The position numbers were made by a program, and so were the translations under genes. A DNA stretch of 33,516 bases from Lachnospiraceae bacterium. GTDB taxonomy: Bacteria > Bacillota > Clostridia > Lachnospirales > Lachnospiraceae. The notes below the pieces were generated by a model, which made no database searches, was not told where the DNA came from, and saw only the letters and a list, made by a program, of their open reading frames with translations. Where the stretch lies: contig JAFYBE010000012.1 in NCBI GenBank assembly GCA_017540355.1, forward strand, positions 1-33,516. Direction: 5' to 3'. This document shows positions 1-7,290 of this stretch, one piece after another. The stretch's first letter is position 1, and each line of letters opens with the position of its first letter.

Positions 1-1
1 G

Positions 2-133
2 ATAGTGATGTGTATGGATCTTGCCGGTAAGCCGGGACAGATTGTGGACGATCCCTGGTATACGGGCAGATTCTCTGAAGTATACGGACAGTTATGTGAG
101 GCATGCGAAGGACTGATAGAAAAATATTCTTAA
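2..133 (+). CDS. Low-molecular-weight protein tyrosine phosphatase, C-terminal end (partial)
   Basis: The window opens inside this gene. Only the last 43 codons are present, read in frame 2 and ending in TAA at 131-133. The visible end carries the DPWYTG segment followed by an amphipathic helix rich in Glu, Cys and Leu that finishes in IEKYS. In low-molecular-weight tyrosine phosphatases the Asp of the DPWY/DPYY loop is the general acid, and the family ends with just such a helix. The P-loop with the catalytic Cys would lie upstream of the window. The 3' end overlaps the next gene by 31 bases, so the two are probably co-transcribed. The identification rests on this short tail only. Confidence 0.72.
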   Translation: MVMCMDLAGKPGQIVDDPWYTGRFSEVYGQLCEACEGLIEKYS

Positions 134-1440
134 CTCCATATACGATTTCTCTGGCAACTCTCATCGGTCTGATTGCTCTTATTAACATTATTGCGTGGAA
201 TTCTAAGATCATATCCGATTGGTACAGGGAGAATGTGTTCATCTTATGGGGACCGCTATACGGTATGGTCACAGGCAGAACTGACAGGTCTGTCGGTGAG
301 ATTATGCTCGGAGTTGCGGTTGTACTTATTCTGTTATTCATAATAGCAACAGTTATACTTACTGCCGGTAGAATAATACAGTTTATTCGAAGAAGAAAGG
401 CAACTGGGGCTTCGCAGGAATCCGAAGTATCTGCCGCCGCCACACGAACTGTCTTAAACAGGGTCTGTGTTACATACATTAAGGTGTTCGTCTTAATCTT
501 ATGCATAGTCGAACTTATTCAGACACTTAATTGCTTTGTTCTTTACCATACATCGACATTTGAAGAGCAGTATGTAAGTGAGTATCTTAAGGATAAAGGC
601 GACAGGAAGTATACAATAGAAGAGCTTGCTTCATTAAGAGACCTTATCGTAAGCAGGGCTAATGAGCTTGGCAGAAAGATGCCAAGGGATTACAAAGGCG
701 ATATAATCTGCGAAGATGATCTTGCCGGTAAGGCTGTAGAGTATATGAAGGCATTGGGTGATAAATACTCCGGTCTTTCGGGTTTCTATACCAAGCCCAA
801 GGCATTGTATACCAGTGAATTCTTCAGTCAGCAATACATCATGGGATATTATTTCCCATTCTCTATGGAGGCTAATTACAATGATGTAATGTATATCTCC
901 AATAAGCCGCATACGATGTGTCATGAGCTTGCACATACCAAAGGTTATATAAGCGAAGATGAAGCTAATCTTATCGGTTTTCTGGCCTGTATAGAATCGG
1001 ATGATGACTTCTTTAAATACAGCGGATATCTCTCGGTGCTTGGATATATCGATAAGGATCTTAAGGAATCAATCTTAGTTGATACAGCAAGAGGATACGG
1101 GCTTGATATTACATCGAGTGATGAGATAAATAAAGAATTGTTTGAATCAGCAGGAATAAATACGGATGAGTACCTTAAGGATGTTAACAGGATCTACAAT
1201 TCCTATGTACATATTTCTGATGTAGTTAAACATGACCGAGTTTTTCTTACCAAAGAGGCTTGGAATAAGGTGGAAAGCAATGCAGTACTTGATACCGAAA
1301 CAGTAGCTGCAGCATCTGATGCTTTCATTAATGCGAATCTTAAAGCAAACGGTGTGAGCCAGGGTGATGCCATATATAGTGAAGTTGTGGCTTTACTTAT
1401 GGATTTTTATGTGTATAATATAGAAGAGGAACTGCAATAG
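103..1440 (+). CDS. DUF3810-like membrane zinc-metallopeptidase-type protein
   Basis: This is a 445-residue protein with three likely membrane segments near residues 15-31, 66-88 and 122-146. A large domain follows, with an HELAH motif at 274-278 and EDEAN about eight residues later. HExxH plus a downstream Glu is the zinc-site pattern of gluzincin-type peptidases, and this layout (N-terminal helices, then HELAH and EAN) is that of DUF3810 proteins. The substrate is unknown. I kept the ATG at 103 because the next in-frame ATG is past the first membrane segment. It overlaps the upstream phosphatase by 31 bases, with only a weak GTGAGG close in front of it. A terminator directly follows the stop. 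The family call is good; peptidase activity is inference. Confidence 0.78.
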   Translation: MRRTDRKIFLTPYTISLATLIGLIALINIIAWNSKIISDWYRENVFILWGPLYGMVTGRTDRSVGEIMLGVAVVLILLFIIATVILTAGRIIQFIRRRKATGASQESEVSAAATRTVLNRVCVTYIKVFVLILCIVELIQTLNCFVLYHTSTFEEQYVSEYLKDKGDRKYTIEELASLRDLIVSRANELGRKMPRDYKGDIICEDDLAGKAVEYMKALGDKYSGLSGFYTKPKALYTSEFFSQQYIMGYYFPFSMEANYNDVMYISNKPHTMCHELAHTKGYISEDEANLIGFLACIESDDDFFKYSGYLSVLGYIDKDLKESILVDTARGYGLDITSSDEINKELFESAGINTDEYLKDVNRIYNSYVHISDVVKHDRVFLTKEAWNKVESNAVLDTETVAAASDAFINANLKANGVSQGDAIYSEVVALLMDFYVYNIEEELQ

Positions 1441-1472
1441 GGCAGTAGCAGATGATGCTACCGCCCTTTTTT
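1440..1472 (+). terminator. Rho-independent terminator after the DUF3810-like gene
   Basis: An 11-base stem (1440-1450 with 1456-1466, one A-C mismatch) closes a GATGA loop and is followed by six T at 1467-1472. It starts at the last base of the stop codon, so it separates the phosphatase/DUF3810 unit from the symporter gene. Confidence 0.9.
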
Positions 1473-1516
1473 AAGAGAAAATAAAAGAGCACTGTTTGCT
1501 CGGTATGGAGGAGATT

Positions 1517-3049
1517 ATGAGCGATTTCATGACTACGGTTGCAACTGTTAATGACAGTATCAACTCGTTCGTATGGGTGAAGATCGGCCTGGTGCTTCTT
1601 ATAGGTACGGGCGTATTGACAACCATATTGACAGGATTTTTCCAGGTCACACACTTCAAGCACTGGATGAGTAAGACCATCGGCGGAGTGTTTAAGGCTG
1701 ACGCACATGTCAAGCACGAGGCAGGATCGGTATCTCAGTTCCAGGCTCTGTGTACGGCGCTTGCGGCTACTATCGGTACAGGTAATATCGCCGGTGTTGC
1801 AGCAGCTATATGTGTAGGCGGTCCAGGAGCTGTATTCTGGATGTGGGTAGCTGCATTCCTCGGAATGATGACCAACTATTCGGAGAATGTGCTTGGAATA
1901 TACTACAGACGTAAGAATAAAGAAGGTGAGTGGTCAGGCGGTGCGATGTACTATCTTAAGGATGGTCTTGGTAATATCTTAGGATATGAGAGACTTGGAA
2001 GCTTCCTTGCAGTACTCTTTGCACTCTTTGCTATCCTTGCTTCATTCGGTATCGGTAACATGGGTCAGATCAATAAGATCACTCTTAACCTTGAGAATGC
2101 GTTCTTTGCAAATGTGAATGCACCTACGGTACTTGGCGATGTAAGCCTTGTTAATCTTGTAATCGGTATCGTTCTTATGGTTATCGGCGGATTTATCATC
2201 ATCGGCGGACTTAAGAGAATCGCAGCCGTTGCAGAGAGAGTTGTTCCTTTCATGGCACTTATCTATGTGCTTGGTGCACTTATCATAATGTTTGTGCACA
2301 TCACTTCAATCGGTGCAATGTTTGCGGCAATCTTCAGATTTGCATTCGGAATCAAGGCAGTTGAGGGCGGTGCAGTCGGTGTGGCTGTGGCAACAGTTAT
2401 CCAGCAGGGTTGTAAGAGAGGTGTGTTCTCCAACGAGGCCGGTCTTGGTAGTTCGGTTATGGTACACTCTAACTCCAATGTTAAGGAGCCCGTTAAGCAG
2501 GGTCTTTGGGGAATCTTCGAAGTATTCGCGGATACATTCATCGTATGTACGATGACAGCCATCGTTGTGCTTTCATCAGGATATATAGATCTCTCTACAG
2601 GACTTGTTAAGGATGGCGTATCTGATGCAACACTTGTTGCACAGGCTTTCGGTAATGTATTCGGTCGTCCCGGTCAGTGGTTTGTAGCAATTGCGGTACT
2701 TCTCTTCGCATTCACAACAGTGCTTGGCTGGTCACACTACGGCAGCAAGGCTGTTGAGTATCTCTTCGGTATCACAGGCGTTAAGATCTACAGAGTAATC
2801 TTCGTGCTTATGATCGTATCAGGTGCGGTTATGACTTCATCGCTTGCATGGGATATCTCAGATACTTTCAACGGACTTATGATGGTTCCCAACCTTATCG
2901 GTGTAGTAGCACTTACACCTGTTGTTGTTAAGATCACTCGTAACTATGTAGCCCGTAAGATTGAAGGTAAGGATGAAGAGCCTGTACTTTCATACTTCCC
3001 TGAGATTCAGGCTGAGGCCGCTGAGGCAGTAGCCAAGGGTGAAGAGTAA
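1517..3049 (+). CDS. Sodium:alanine (AGCS family) symporter
   Basis: This is a 510-residue polytopic inner-membrane protein of the alanine/glycine:cation symporter family, which imports small neutral amino acids with Na+. Family features include the GTGNIAGVA segment in the first third, GGAMYYL after it, and the SNEAGLGSS stretch followed by KQGLWGIFEVFADT, a family signature. The start is placed at ATG 1517 because GGAGGAG at 1507-1513 lies directly before it; an ATG at 1496 has no ribosome site. The gene appears to be a single transcription unit between two terminators. No riboswitch fits in the 44-base space upstream. The exact amino acid transported cannot be read from sequence. Confidence 0.93.
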   Translation: MSDFMTTVATVNDSINSFVWVKIGLVLLIGTGVLTTILTGFFQVTHFKHWMSKTIGGVFKADAHVKHEAGSVSQFQALCTALAATIGTGNIAGVAAAICVGGPGAVFWMWVAAFLGMMTNYSENVLGIYYRRKNKEGEWSGGAMYYLKDGLGNILGYERLGSFLAVLFALFAILASFGIGNMGQINKITLNLENAFFANVNAPTVLGDVSLVNLVIGIVLMVIGGFIIIGGLKRIAAVAERVVPFMALIYVLGALIIMFVHITSIGAMFAAIFRFAFGIKAVEGGAVGVAVATVIQQGCKRGVFSNEAGLGSSVMVHSNSNVKEPVKQGLWGIFEVFADTFIVCTMTAIVVLSSGYIDLSTGLVKDGVSDATLVAQAFGNVFGRPGQWFVAIAVLLFAFTTVLGWSHYGSKAVEYLFGITGVKIYRVIFVLMIVSGAVMTSSLAWDISDTFNGLMMVPNLIGVVALTPVVVKITRNYVARKIEGKDEEPVLSYFPEIQAEAAEAVAKGEE

Positions 3050-3090
3050 GACGGAAATATTTAGTTGCTAATTCTTGATAATTAGTTTAT

Positions 3091-3121
3091 AAGTCCCGAG
3101 TCGCTTGACTCGGGACTTTTT
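3091..3121 (+). terminator. Rho-independent terminator after the symporter
   Basis: A perfect 11-base stem (AGTCCCGAGTC at 3092-3102 with its complement at 3107-3117) closes a GCTT loop and is followed by a T run to 3121. It lies about 40 bases after the symporter stop. Its stem is nearly the same as that of the minus-strand terminator at 3317-3344. Confidence 0.92.
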
Positions 3122-3140
3122 ATGTTTGCAGCATCCTTTC

Positions 3141-3172
3141 ATATAAAATTACTCAATTTTGAAATTTTATAT
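3141..3172. repeat. 10-base perfect inverted repeat, A/T-rich, before an orphan promoter
   Basis: ATATAAAATT at 3141-3150 is matched exactly by its reverse complement at 3163-3172, with 12 bases between. The right arm touches the -35 element of the promoter at 3172-3200. It could be a regulator-binding site or an A/T-rich UP-like element. It is not followed by a T tract, so it is not a terminator. Confidence 0.5.
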
Positions 3173-3200
3173 AGACATACCGATTAGAATATGGTATATT
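3172..3200 (+). promoter_or_regulatory. Sigma-A-type promoter in a convergent intergenic gap
   Basis: TAGACA at 3172-3177 and TATATT at 3195-3200 are separated by exactly 17 bases; each matches the consensus at five of six positions. The predicted start is near 3207. No protein gene on the plus strand follows within the gap: the next gene is the minus-strand phosphorylase, whose stop is at 3375. The promoter would therefore make a short non-coding transcript. Confidence 0.6.
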
Positions 3201-3206
3201 ATCCAT

Positions 3207-3300
3207 GTGGTTAGCAGCGGCTAACTACACATAATCCCAATACATACCTTTTAATACGTACCATTTATTATCAGCCTGAGTTACCCTCAGGCTGATATGC
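3207..3300 (+). ncRNA. Candidate small RNA with two hairpins
   Basis: The predicted transcript begins at about 3207 with a hairpin (3207-3215 pairing with 3220-3228, loop AGCG, one G-T pair). A roughly 40-base A/C/U-rich single-stranded stretch follows, then a perfect 12-base hairpin (3269-3280 with 3286-3297). The T tract after the second hairpin is weak (ATGCTTTAATG), so transcription may instead end at the hairpin at 3321-3344. The longest reading frame from an ATG here is nine codons with no ribosome site. I do not recognise a known RNA family. The case rests on the promoter, the hairpins and the absence of any other explanation for the gap. Confidence 0.4.
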
Positions 3301-3316
3301 TTTAATGAGGCAACAG

Positions 3317-3344
3317 AAAAGACCCGAGTCGTTTGACTCGGGTC
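3317..3344 (-). terminator. Rho-independent terminator of the cellobiose phosphorylase gene
   Basis: The stem GACCCGAGTC (3321-3330) pairs perfectly with 3335-3344 around a four-base loop. On the minus strand it is followed by a TTTT run (A's at 3317-3320). It lies 30 bases beyond the phosphorylase stop. It may also stop plus-strand transcription from the candidate small RNA promoter. Confidence 0.88.
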
Positions 3345-3374
3345 TTATTGATTCTATATGAGACTCTGGATGCC

Positions 3375-5807
3375 TTACATTACTGCTTCGACTTCTACGG
3401 TGCCCTGACCCTTCTCGTATGGGATCAATGTGCCTTCGATCTCCTTGCCGTTAACAGTCATCTTCTTAATTCCCTTCTGGCTGCCTGCAGCGTTGTTAAC
3501 ATGAATCTTGTATATGTTACCGCGGAAGTGACGTGTAATTGTCATCTCCTTGATTGTATCGGGTATGCAGGGGTCTACGATAAGACCGTCAAGGTGAGGT
3601 CTTACACCGAGGATGTGCTGTGATACGTTGGTGAATGTCCAAGCAGCTGTACCTGTAAGCCAGCTGTTCTTAGCCTCACCGAAGTTGGCTGCATCCTTAC
3701 CTGCTATCATCTGTGCATATGCATAAGGCTCTGCACGATGGATATCTGAGATGTCCTCTGTGTAAGCGGGACATGTCTTTTTATATATCTCGAATGCTCT
3801 GTTACCGCGTCCGATTACTGTCTCAGCTATAGAGATCCAAGGATTGTTATGACAGAAGATACCTGCGTTCTCCTTGTATCCCGGCGGGTATGATGTAATC
3901 TCACCAAGCTCTAAGTGATATCTCTGATAAGGAGGCTGTAAGAGTACGATACCGTACTTGGTATCAAGTCTTTCCTTAACGCTGTCAAGTGCCTTCTCGG
4001 CTAAGCCTTCCTCAACACCTATACCTGCCATTACGCACATTCCCTGAGGCTCGATGAAGATCTGACCTTCTTCACATACCTTCGAACCAACGGGATTGGA
4101 ATTAGCATCATATGCTCTTACGAACCATTCGCCGTCCCAGCCTGCTGTTGTAACAGCCTTATACATTTCAGCGACCTTGGCACGTACTTCCTTAGCCTCG
4201 TCGTTAAGTCCTGTATGCTCACAGAGGTCTGCGTACTCATTACCGTACTTAACATACATACCGGCGATGAATACCGACTCGGCAACGGGTCCTTCAGAAG
4301 GTCCTGTTGTCTGGAAACTTTCACCCGGTGTATCTGAGAAGCAGTTAAGGTTAAGGCAGTCATTCCAGTCTGCACGACCGATAAGCGTAAGCTTATGAGG
4401 TCCCTTGGCATTATCAAAGAAGTTAAACGATCTTCTTAAGTGCTCCATAAGGGGCTTGGCGAGTTCAACCTTATTATCGAAAGGAACCATCTCATCAAGT
4501 ATTGAGAAATCGCCGGTCTCTCTGATATATGCGGATGTACCTGCGATAAGCCAGAGCGGATCATCGTTAAAGCCTGAACCGATGTCCATGTTACCTGTCT
4601 TGGTAAGAGGCTGATACTGATGATATGCAGAACCGTCTTCAAACTGAGTTGAAGCGATATCTATGATACGTTCTCTTGCCTTATCGGGAATAAGATGTAC
4701 GAAACCGAGAAGATCCTGTGAAGAATCTCTGAAGCCCATACCTCTTCCCATTCCTGACTCATAGTATGAAGCGGAACGTGACATATTGAATGTAACCATA
4801 CACTGGTACTGGTTCCAGATATTAACCATTCTGCAGAGCTTGTCATCTTCTGTCTCAAGTGTGTACTTGCCGAGAAGATTGGTCCAGTAATCGCAAAGAG
4901 CCTTAAATGCTGCATCTGCCTTCTCTGTGGTATTATAACGCTCAAGCATTTCATGAGCTCTCTTCTTATTAATAACGTTAAGAGCTTCCCACTTCTCTTC
5001 CTTGGGATTCTCTATGTAGCCGAGTACGAATACGTAAGATACTTCTTCACCGGGCTTAAGAGCAGCCTTAAGCTGGAAAGAACCGATCGGAGACCAGCCG
5101 CTTGCAACCTTATTGGTAGCTGCGCCCTTCTCAACAACCTCAGGGTTAGAGGGGCTTCTGTATGCACCTAAGAATGTCTCTCTGTCTGTATCAAAGCCTG
5201 CAACGGGAGTGTTCACACCGTATACGGCATAGTGATTACGACGCTCTCTGTACTCTGTCTTATGATAGATAACACCGGGCTCGATCTCTACTTCGCCGGT
5301 ATTAAGGTTACGCTGGAAGTTGGAAGCATCATCAACCGCATTCCAGAGACAGAACTCTATATAAGAAAAGATATCTATGTTCTTGTCGGAAGATGAGTTG
5401 TTCTTAAGTGTAAGCTTATTGATCTCACAGTTGTCACCGATGGGAACAAAAGCTGTTACGGAAGCTGCAAGATCATTCTTGCTGCTTTCGAATATTGTAT
5501 AGCCGAGTCCGTGACGGCAAGCATAAGAGTCAAGCTCTGTCTGTGTAGGCTGCCAGCCGGGATTCCATGTAACGCCGTTGTCTTTAATATAGAAGTAACG
5601 ACCGTTGTTGTCATAGGGAACGTTGTTATAACGATATCTTGTCAGACGTAAAAGCTTTGCGTCCTTGTAGAATGAATAACCGCCGCCGGTATTGGATATA
5701 AGAGAGAAGAAACTCTCACATCCCAGATAATTGATCCAGGGTAACGGTGTCTTCGGTGAAGTGATCACGTACTCCTTCTTGGAGTCGTCGAAATGTCCGT
5801 ACTTCAT
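3375..5807 (-). CDS. Cellobiose phosphorylase (GH94)
   Basis: This 810-residue cytoplasmic enzyme of glycoside hydrolase family 94 converts cellobiose and phosphate to glucose 1-phosphate and glucose. It begins [16 protein letters not shown] and continues with [17 protein letters not shown] and LTRYRYNN, the known N-terminal pattern of cellobiose phosphorylases. The [20 protein letters not shown] region near residues 478-497 contains the catalytic acid (Asp-480 by motif). The length is right for cellobiose, rather than cellodextrin, phosphorylases. The start is ATG at 5805-5807, preceded by AAGGAGGAAAG; the longer frame from 5873 has no ribosome site. It is divergent from the LacI-type regulator, shares its operator sequence, and ends at its own terminator. 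Import of cellobiose is probably by the transporter encoded at 7.3-10.8 kb. Confidence 0.96.
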   Translation of the reverse strand: MKYGHFDDSKKEYVITSPKTPLPWINYLGCESFFSLISNTGGGYSFYKDAKLLRLTRYRYNNVPYDNNGRYFYIKDNGVTWNPGWQPTQTELDSYACRHGLGYTIFESSKNDLAASVTAFVPIGDNCEINKLTLKNNSSSDKNIDIFSYIEFCLWNAVDDASNFQRNLNTGEVEIEPGVIYHKTEYRERRNHYAVYGVNTPVAGFDTDRETFLGAYRSPSNPEVVEKGAATNKVASGWSPIGSFQLKAALKPGEEVSYVFVLGYIENPKEEKWEALNVINKKRAHEMLERYNTTEKADAAFKALCDYWTNLLGKYTLETEDDKLCRMVNIWNQYQCMVTFNMSRSASYYESGMGRGMGFRDSSQDLLGFVHLIPDKARERIIDIASTQFEDGSAYHQYQPLTKTGNMDIGSGFNDDPLWLIAGTSAYIRETGDFSILDEMVPFDNKVELAKPLMEHLRRSFNFFDNAKGPHKLTLIGRADWNDCLNLNCFSDTPGESFQTTGPSEGPVAESVFIAGMYVKYGNEYADLCEHTGLNDEAKEVRAKVAEMYKAVTTAGWDGEWFVRAYDANSNPVGSKVCEEGQIFIEPQGMCVMAGIGVEEGLAEKALDSVKERLDTKYGIVLLQPPYQRYHLELGEITSYPPGYKENAGIFCHNNPWISIAETVIGRGNRAFEIYKKTCPAYTEDISDIHRAEPYAYAQMIAGKDAANFGEAKNSWLTGTAAWTFTNVSQHILGVRPHLDGLIVDPCIPDTIKEMTITRHFRGNIYKIHVNNAAGSQKGIKKMTVNGKEIEGTLIPYEKGQGTVEVEAVM

Positions 5808-5826
5808 ACTTTCCTCCTTGTCGAGC

Positions 5827-5856
5827 ACAGACCGGATTGTAGAAATACGGGTCTGT
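5827..5856 (-). repeat. Inverted repeat in the phosphorylase mRNA leader
   Basis: ACAGACC at 5827-5833 is the exact reverse complement of 5850-5856, leaving a 16-base loop. It lies in the untranslated leader of about 140 bases, just upstream of the phosphorylase ribosome site. It has no T tract and may simply stabilise the mRNA. Confidence 0.35.
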
Positions 5857-5884
5857 AACTCCCTCAACCTCATGTAATAGAAAC

Positions 5885-5914
5885 ATTATAATATATCGAA
5901 AACGATTAAGTAAA
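5885..5914 (-). promoter_or_regulatory. Possible second, proximal promoter of the phosphorylase gene
   Basis: On the minus strand TTTACT (5909-5914) and a perfect TATAAT (5885-5890) are 18 bases apart. The operator at 5897-5915 covers the -35 element and most of the spacer, so the LacI-type protein would block it directly. The -35 is weak, so this promoter is less certain than the distal one. Confidence 0.4.
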
Positions 5915-5915
5915 C
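5897..5915. promoter_or_regulatory. LacI-family operator, copy 1 (phosphorylase side)
   Basis: CGAAAACGATTAAGTAAAC occurs here and again, base for base, at 6142-6160. Both copies lie in the divergent region between a GH94 enzyme gene and a LacI-family gene. This copy lies about 35-50 bases downstream of the predicted distal start, where bound repressor would act as a roadblock, and inside the possible proximal promoter. The AAAACG core with a central CG fits LacI-family sites. Confidence 0.75.
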
Positions 5916-5955
5916 GGAGAAAAAAGAGCACCCTTTAGCAAAAGGATGTAAGCAA

Positions 5956-5984
5956 ATTATATAGGAGAGAAGGCTTATTGTCAA
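5956..5984 (-). promoter_or_regulatory. Consensus promoter of the cellobiose phosphorylase gene
   Basis: Read on the minus strand, TTGACA (5979-5984) and TATAAT (5956-5961) are exactly 17 bases apart, a perfect match to the sigma-A consensus. Transcription would start near 5949 and give a leader of about 140 bases before ATG 5807. A promoter this strong implies that control is by repression. Confidence 0.82.
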
Positions 5985-6105
5985 TGAAATATCCTATAAA
6001 ATATGAACAAAATGTGAATGATGAAAAGTGCACAAAACAGTGAAGCGAAAACTGTATAAATGTAACAAAAAGACAAAAAATGAACAAAAAATGAACAAAA
6101 AGTAC

Positions 6106-6134
6106 TTGCACCCGTTTGGGAAAAGAGTTATATT
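6106..6134 (+). promoter_or_regulatory. Promoter of the LacI-family regulator gene
   Basis: TTGCAC (6106-6111) and TATATT (6129-6134) are 17 bases apart. The predicted start near 6141 falls directly at the left edge of operator copy 2 (6142-6160), so the regulator probably represses its own gene. Confidence 0.72.
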
Positions 6135-6141
6135 GATTTTA

Positions 6142-6160
6142 CGAAAACGATTAAGTAAAC
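6142..6160. promoter_or_regulatory. LacI-family operator, copy 2 (regulator side)
   Basis: This is an exact 19-base repeat of the site at 5897-5915, in the same orientation, about 245 bases apart. It covers roughly +1 to +19 of the regulator transcript. Two sites at this spacing could allow DNA looping by a tetramer or by paired dimers; looping is inference. Confidence 0.75.
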
Positions 6161-6176
6161 AACCCTGGAGAGCACA

Positions 6177-7196
6177 ATGGTTTCGATGAAGGATATATCG
6201 GCGGCTTGTGGCGTCTCTGTAGCAACTGTTAGTAAAGCTCTTAACGATCATAATGATGTAGGCGAAGATACGAAGCTGCGCATCAGACAAAAAGCTAAAG
6301 AGATGGGGTACTTCCCTAATTCGTCAGCAAGAGCGCTTAAGACTAACAAAAGTTACAATATAGGAGTTTTGTTCGTGGATGAAGCTCCTCAGAGCGGACT
6401 GACGCATGAGTATTTTGCCAACATCCTTGACAGTTTCAAGGTTACGGTAGAGGCCAAAGGATACGATCTTACTTTTATTAATTGCAATAAGATAAGAAAG
6501 GGAAGATTATCCTACCTGGAGCACAGCAGGTTCAGGGGAGTAGACGGAGTACTGATAGCCTGTGTGGACTTCTCGGATAAGGAAGTAACGGAACTTATCA
6601 GAAGTGATATCCCGGTTGTAACGATTGATTACCCGGCGGATGACAGACTGGCAATCATATCAGACAACGCAAAAGGAATTGAGGACCTGTTACGATATGT
6701 ATACGAACAGGGACATCGCAAGATAGCATATATATACGGACAGAGCGGTTCGCTGGTTACGAAGACCAGACTTAACAAGTTCAAAGAGACAGCTAAGGAG
6801 CTTGGACTTAAGATTCCTGAAAGGTTCCTTATAAAAGGTAAGTACAGAGACATTCCTTTCGCTGCGAAGTATACGAACGAACTCTTGGATATGAAAGACC
6901 GTCCGACTTGCATCTTCTACGCAGATGACTACTCAGCCATAGGCGGTATGAATGAGATTAAGGCAAGAGGACTTAGGATTCCGGAAGACATCTCGATAGT
7001 GGGATTCGACGGAAGCGATATAGTAGCTAAGATAGAACCGAGATTAACAACCATCATACAGGATACAAGAATGATGGGAAGGATAGCGGCAGACAATCTG
7101 ATCAATCTCATTGAGAAGCCCGGTAAGACTCCGAGGAATCACGTGGTAATAGAAGGAGTCCTTGAAAAGGGCAGGTCTGTAGGCCAGATCATTTAG
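6177..7196 (+). CDS. LacI-family transcriptional regulator (cellobiose locus)
   Basis: This 339-residue regulator has an N-terminal helix-turn-helix (MKDISAACGVSVATVSKALN, residues 4-23), the hinge region (YFPNSSARALKTN) and a periplasmic-binding-protein-like effector domain from about residue 60 to the end. Motifs such as GVLIACVDF, YADDYSAIGGMNEIKARG and SIVGFDGSDI are typical of the family. ATG 6177 follows TGGAGAG at a suitable distance; ATG 6186 is an alternative. It is divergent from cellobiose phosphorylase and directly upstream of the sugar-binding protein, so it very likely senses cellobiose or a related sugar or phosphosugar. Identical 19-base operators lie at both divergent promoters, which suggests autorepression and control of the phosphorylase. 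Confidence 0.94.
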   Translation: MVSMKDISAACGVSVATVSKALNDHNDVGEDTKLRIRQKAKEMGYFPNSSARALKTNKSYNIGVLFVDEAPQSGLTHEYFANILDSFKVTVEAKGYDLTFINCNKIRKGRLSYLEHSRFRGVDGVLIACVDFSDKEVTELIRSDIPVVTIDYPADDRLAIISDNAKGIEDLLRYVYEQGHRKIAYIYGQSGSLVTKTRLNKFKETAKELGLKIPERFLIKGKYRDIPFAAKYTNELLDMKDRPTCIFYADDYSAIGGMNEIKARGLRIPEDISIVGFDGSDIVAKIEPRLTTIIQDTRMMGRIAADNLINLIEKPGKTPRNHVVIEGVLEKGRSVGQII

Positions 7197-7223
7197 ACTT
7201 GACAGACCGTGCTACAATATATT

Positions 7224-7253
7224 TTGGTTTTAGCCACATAGTGTGGTTAGAAT
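7224..7253 (+). promoter_or_regulatory. Probable promoter of the sugar-binding protein gene with an inverted repeat in its spacer
   Basis: TTGGTT (7224-7229) and TAGAAT (7248-7253) are 18 bases apart. The spacer holds an inverted repeat, TAGCCACA (7231-7238) and TGTGGTTA (7242-7249), seven of eight positions paired. That position between -35 and -10 suits an operator. It is unlike the AAAACG operator near the regulator. A 13-base near-direct repeat ending AATATATTTT (7213-7225 and 7248-7260) frames it. The predicted start is near 7260. Confidence 0.5.
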
Positions 7254-7290
7254 ATATTTTCATTATTTCATTAAAATGGAGGGATTTATA

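Noticed and set aside
1473..1516. Riboswitch before the amino-acid symporter
   Set aside because: Only 44 bases separate the terminator from the start, too little for a glycine or similar riboswitch; only a 5-base hairpin is visible.
6040..6056. CcpA cre site near TGAAGCGAAAACT
   Set aside because: The spacing of TG to the central CG is one base short of the cre consensus.
5994..6290. 98-codon minus-strand frame across the divergent promoter region
   Set aside because: It overlaps the regulator's first codons, promoter and operator; no ribosome site and a low-complexity, Phe/Cys-rich product.
7199..7218. TTGACA followed by TACAAT after the regulator gene
   Set aside because: The elements are only eight bases apart, too close for a promoter; the pair at 7224-7253 is better placed.
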